NCBI GenBank assembly: GCA_030737875.1
Contig: JASFAX010000020.1
Location: 31,572,688 to 31,636,687, forward strand
Origin: Allium sativum
Lineage: Eukaryota > Streptophyta > Magnoliopsida > Asparagales > Amaryllidaceae
DNA: 64,000 nucleotides
Direction: 5' to 3'
Shown one piece after another: positions 60,829 through 64,000 of this stretch; position 1 is the stretch's first letter, and the number at the start of each line of letters is the position of its first letter. Made by a program: the position numbers and the translations under genes. The notes beneath the pieces were generated by a model that was given only the letters and a program-made list of their open reading frames with translations, was not told where the DNA came from and did not search any database.

Positions 60829-63024
60829 ATGGCTGGAAAAAGATCTAAAGTTTCGCAGACCAACGAAACGATTGAGGAGAGTGTGCACGAGCTGGGCAAC
60901 GAAGAAACTCTGGATCGCGGAGCGCAGGGGGCGATCCGATCCGACGAAGACACCTCGTTCCGAGTCGATGAGAACGAGACGATCCGTGCTACCGAAGGGG
61001 TTGTTACTCGATCCCGGGGCAACACCTCGTAGCCTCCGCGTACCACGACCACGAGTCGATCTCAGGGGGGCGCAGCGAATCGCCCTCCACGAACCGCAGC
61101 TATCCGAACTGATGGTCAGAATACAACTCGACCTGGAAAAGAACCTGTGACCCACTCCTATCATCCTGGAACCTCTGCTCGACCTGGTTCGAGCTCTTTG
61201 CGCATAAGAGAGAGTGATGATGACCACTATGATCCTGCCGCTCCTGTCACTGAGGGGGATCTCTATCGCTTCGTCGAAATGTGGGATAGGTTGTTTGATG
61301 AGTTGGCTGCCCAAAGGCAGGAAAGTTCCATTCTACGGCAAAATTTGACGGCTATGGATAGAAGACTTGATGAGCTAGCAAGGCAAAGAGCATCACCGGT
61401 TCGTCCACTCAACCCAGTATACTCTTCTTCATCTGAAGAATCGCCAAGACCTCCGCGGCGACCGTATGAGAGAGCCGAAAACATAGAACAGCTTCGGTTC
61501 GGGACTCTGCCCTCACAGGAAGAAGAAGAACTAGGGGCAGGGCCCACGAACCGTAATATGAATGGTCAAGCAACGGCTCTCAGGACTCGAGATGTGAACA
61601 GTCCTGTGCATGACAGACCACCTCAGCCCCGTCGCCGCACGCATACCCATGATAATAGGGGGCAACGAAGCCCTGTCCAAGCCCCGGATTTTGTGACTGC
61701 TCCCCGAAGAGAGATCAGAGAACCTCGTCGGGCCAGAGGCACTGACCCTGAACCTCCTTTGACTAGTGCGAACGTCGCAGCCATGGTTCACCAGATTCTG
61801 GCCGACAGCCGTGGACAGCGGAACGAAGATTGGGGGATCGACCGCAGTCATACGCCTTTTACTGACGATATTTTGGATGCGACTTTTCCAAGGCATTTCA
61901 ACATGCCACAAATGAACCGATATGCAGGAAGATCTGATCCTGTTCAGCACCTAATGAGATACTCTTGGTCGATGACCGCTGCCGCCGCTTCTGACGCGGT
62001 TAAGTGTAAAGCGTTTCCCATATTCCTGGAGGACGTGGCTTTGCTATGGTTTACTCGCCTGCCGGCGAGATCGATTTCTAGCTTCAGGGAACTGAGCGAG
62101 AAGTTCGTAGAACAATTCCGTATCTACGCACAGAAGACGAAAAGCGTGATCGATTTATTCCTTGTCAAACAGCGACCAGGCGAGAGTCTAAAGATGTACC
62201 TGGATCGTTTCAATTTGTCCGCCATTGAGGTTAAAGATCCTCATGAACCGACCATTGTCGCAGCACTAATTGACGGAGTGGATAAGGACACTGAATTCGG
62301 GAGGTACTTGGCAGGCAAACCACCCCACACCAGAGAGTTATTCTATGAGAAAGCCAATGTACACCTACGCCGGGAAGAGGTATACGCAAACCGAAAGGTT
62401 AAAACAACTGATAAGGAGGAAATTCAGAGCAATGTCGCCATCAAACAGACTGGAGACAGCTCAAGGAAAGTTGAAGTTAACGTCGGAAATCAGAATCAGG
62501 GTGGTCGCCAGCCAGGTAACAACAACAATGGTAACGGCAACAACCGGAAGAGGGGCCGAGGGAACGACTCCCAGAGAAGGACTCGTCCCAAGGCCTTTGA
62601 AAGTTATACACCCATAAGTGATACCCTGGAAAATATCTTTATGGACGCGTACGAAGTCCTCCAAAATAAGAGGCCACCTCCTAGAGAATCGACAGAGAAA
62701 GAGCGTGAGACAGGAAAGTTTTGTCTCTTTCATCAAATTCACGGCCATTCGACGAATGAATGCCGTCACCTGAGGGACGTAGTCGAAAGGCTGCTTCGAG
62801 AAGGGAAGCTAGATGAAAACAGAGTAACGCCTAGGGACAGGGGGCAAGCAGTGCAGGCCCCGAATCAGAATCAAAATCAACTTGCTACTAGGCCAACTGC
62901 TCAGCAAAAGGGAAAGAATATTGTTATCAATACCGTGATCGGTGGACTTTATCTTGCTGGGCACAGTTCCAAAGCTTTAGATCAATACGTCAATGCAGCC
63001 AAACAACACCTCGAAGTGGGGGAA
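60829..63024 (+). pseudogene. Tat-type gypsy gag, truncated by an LTR insertion
   Basis: ATG at 60829 (MAGKRSK) opens the frame, with one TAG at 61030-61032; the same frame is open again to 63024. Domains: charged, Arg/Pro-rich N-terminus; retrotransposon gag core at about 61880-62390 (MPQMNRYAGRSDPVQHL, CKAFPIFLEDVALLWFTRLP, SISSFRELSEKF, GESLKMYLDRFNL); basic Asn/Gly/Arg-rich linker; a CX2H-type knuckle FCLFHQIHGHSTNECRHL (about 62716-62772); and the start of the protease linker (KNIVINTVIGG). Gag makes the particle. The frame runs 16 codons into the inserted LTR and stops at 63072. Pol is not in the window. Confidence 0.88.
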
Positions 63025-64000
63025 TGTAACACCCCCTGCCCGCTATGGTCACTCTCTAAGGGAATGCCATAACATCGGTGGAGTATTTTAGTGAATATAG
63101 AACAGAAATATTACAACAAGACAGATATAAATAGTACTTGAAATTTAAAACATCATCTCATAACAGCGGAAATAAACATGTCTGGTTACAACATAAAACC
63201 ACAATAAAAGTCAAGTACAATATCCATCAAAATAAAGAAGTACATAATCCCACTCTCTCATACAATAGCCAGGACAAAAGAAAAGATAACTGGGTAAATG
63301 GAGCTTTACATCTATCCAAGCTCCTAAAGACTGGAACAGCAATTCGATCAAGCTCCACTACTGCTAGGATCCACCGTAGGACCTCAGGGTTGGGAAAAAG
63401 ATAAAAACAACGGGGTCAGACATAAGTCTGAGCGAGTCCTATAACTTTAACAATACAATCATTAAAGTAACCAGAGAAGACATAAACTTGACCTACGGTA
63501 ATGTCTGGGGATGAATGGCTACACTAAGCAGCTTGGTAGACTTAGGATAAACTATGATAACCATAAAGACGCATCTACCCACCCAAGGATAATTACTACA
63601 CTGCACCACACCAGTCATTCCTACTCAAAGATTGATCCCACCCAAGGACTCAAAGAAAGATATAACCAGTAGTTTCATGTACCCCTAGCTGACCACATAG
63701 GTGCCGTCTGCCCCTATCTCCACTAGGTGTACCCCACTACTCCCCAAGCGATCGGCTCCCTACCGTAGATACCCGTGCTGGTCCCACAGTGGGGTGTATC
63801 ACTCCCCTAAAGTGGCCACCTGATAATATCAACGGTGCACGGCTTTATATCTACACGATGCAACAACGGCTTATCTACCAGCCCGGGCCCACACACGCAT
63901 ATGAAACCCGTTGGACTTGCGTTGCCACCGCTAACCCGTTTTGGCCTCTTATAATCAAGCCCAATATGCGTGTCCCGTCACTCGACATGGGTCGAGCCCA
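63025..64000 (-). mobile_element. LTR of a Tekay-like gypsy element, running off the right edge
   Basis: Starts TGTAACACCCCC at 63025 inside the gag frame, with GGGAA before it as candidate target duplication. It is recognisably related to the left LTR (712 onward): GGTCACTC, AAAGGGAATGC, AGCGGAAA, then the GGGTCAGACATAA and GGTGTATCA blocks in the same order, so it is in minus orientation. No primer site follows on the left, so it is the 3' LTR of a minus element or a solo LTR. Confidence 0.75.

Noticed and set aside
59085..61314. Many overlapping short frames on both strands around the Tat-type LTR
   Set aside because: They overlap LTR, primer site and gag in other frames; the gag and antisense gene explain the coding signal here.

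Overview
The window is plant nuclear DNA made almost entirely of nested and broken retrotransposons. The plant signs are Met-tRNA-type primer sites (TGGTATCAGAGC), Ty1/copia and Ty3/gypsy proteins of plant lineages, DUF4283-type LINE remains and U2-type plant introns. I see no convincing host gene, tRNA, rRNA or CRISPR array. The species cannot be told from the sequence; a repeat-rich, probably heterochromatic flowering-plant region is the best reading.

Left part (1-16.5 kb). A minus-strand Ty3/gypsy element runs off the left edge (broken gag 1-500, primer site, 3.0-kb LTR 712-3744). Next come a worn gypsy gag-protease relic (3.83-4.8 kb, minus) and a LINE-type DUF4283/zinc-knuckle ORF1 (minus). 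The ORF1 is split in two by a complete 5,787-bp Ty1/copia element (6706-12492, target duplication CTTTA). Its gag-pol is dead: one frameshift, three stops and several lost catalytic or metal-binding residues. 12.8-16.5 kb is mostly unassigned AT-rich sequence with one promoter- or LTR-like patch.

Central part (16.5-55.5 kb). This is the most unusual region. Three related elements each have an enormous LTR and a very short non-coding interior. Element 1 (minus, 17227-45906, TSD GACAT) has LTRs of about 6.2 kb and a 1,032-bp interior. Element 2 (plus, 28917-44179, TSD AATCT) lies inside the 5' LTR of element 1, with LTRs of 7,282 and 7,122 bp and an 859-bp interior. Element 3 (minus, about 46931-55519) has one LTR of about 6.55 kb, a 1,237-bp interior and an 802-bp stump of the other LTR. 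The interiors keep a primer site, a conserved block after it, and the gypsy-type GGGACGAAA...polypurine end, but no gag or pol, so these look like non-autonomous elements that depend on a Ty3/gypsy (probably chromovirus/Tekay-like) partner. The LTRs carry several tandem-repeat families, including a roughly 1-kb array of a 27-bp unit in each element 2 LTR, a GC-rich leader-like block, and a donor/acceptor pair that would define an intron inside the LTR.

Right part (55.5-64 kb). A Ty3/gypsy Tat-type element is present in an unusual arrangement: antisense gene - polypurine tract - one 740-bp LTR - primer site - gag. One LTR therefore serves as the 3' LTR of one copy and the 5' LTR of the next. 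The antisense gene (58839 down to 55520) has three plausible phase-1 introns and its own TATA box, and encodes a gypsy-type-transposon-domain plus coiled-coil protein. It is cut off by element 3. The gag (60829-63024) is cut off by another LTR that starts at 63025 and leaves the window.
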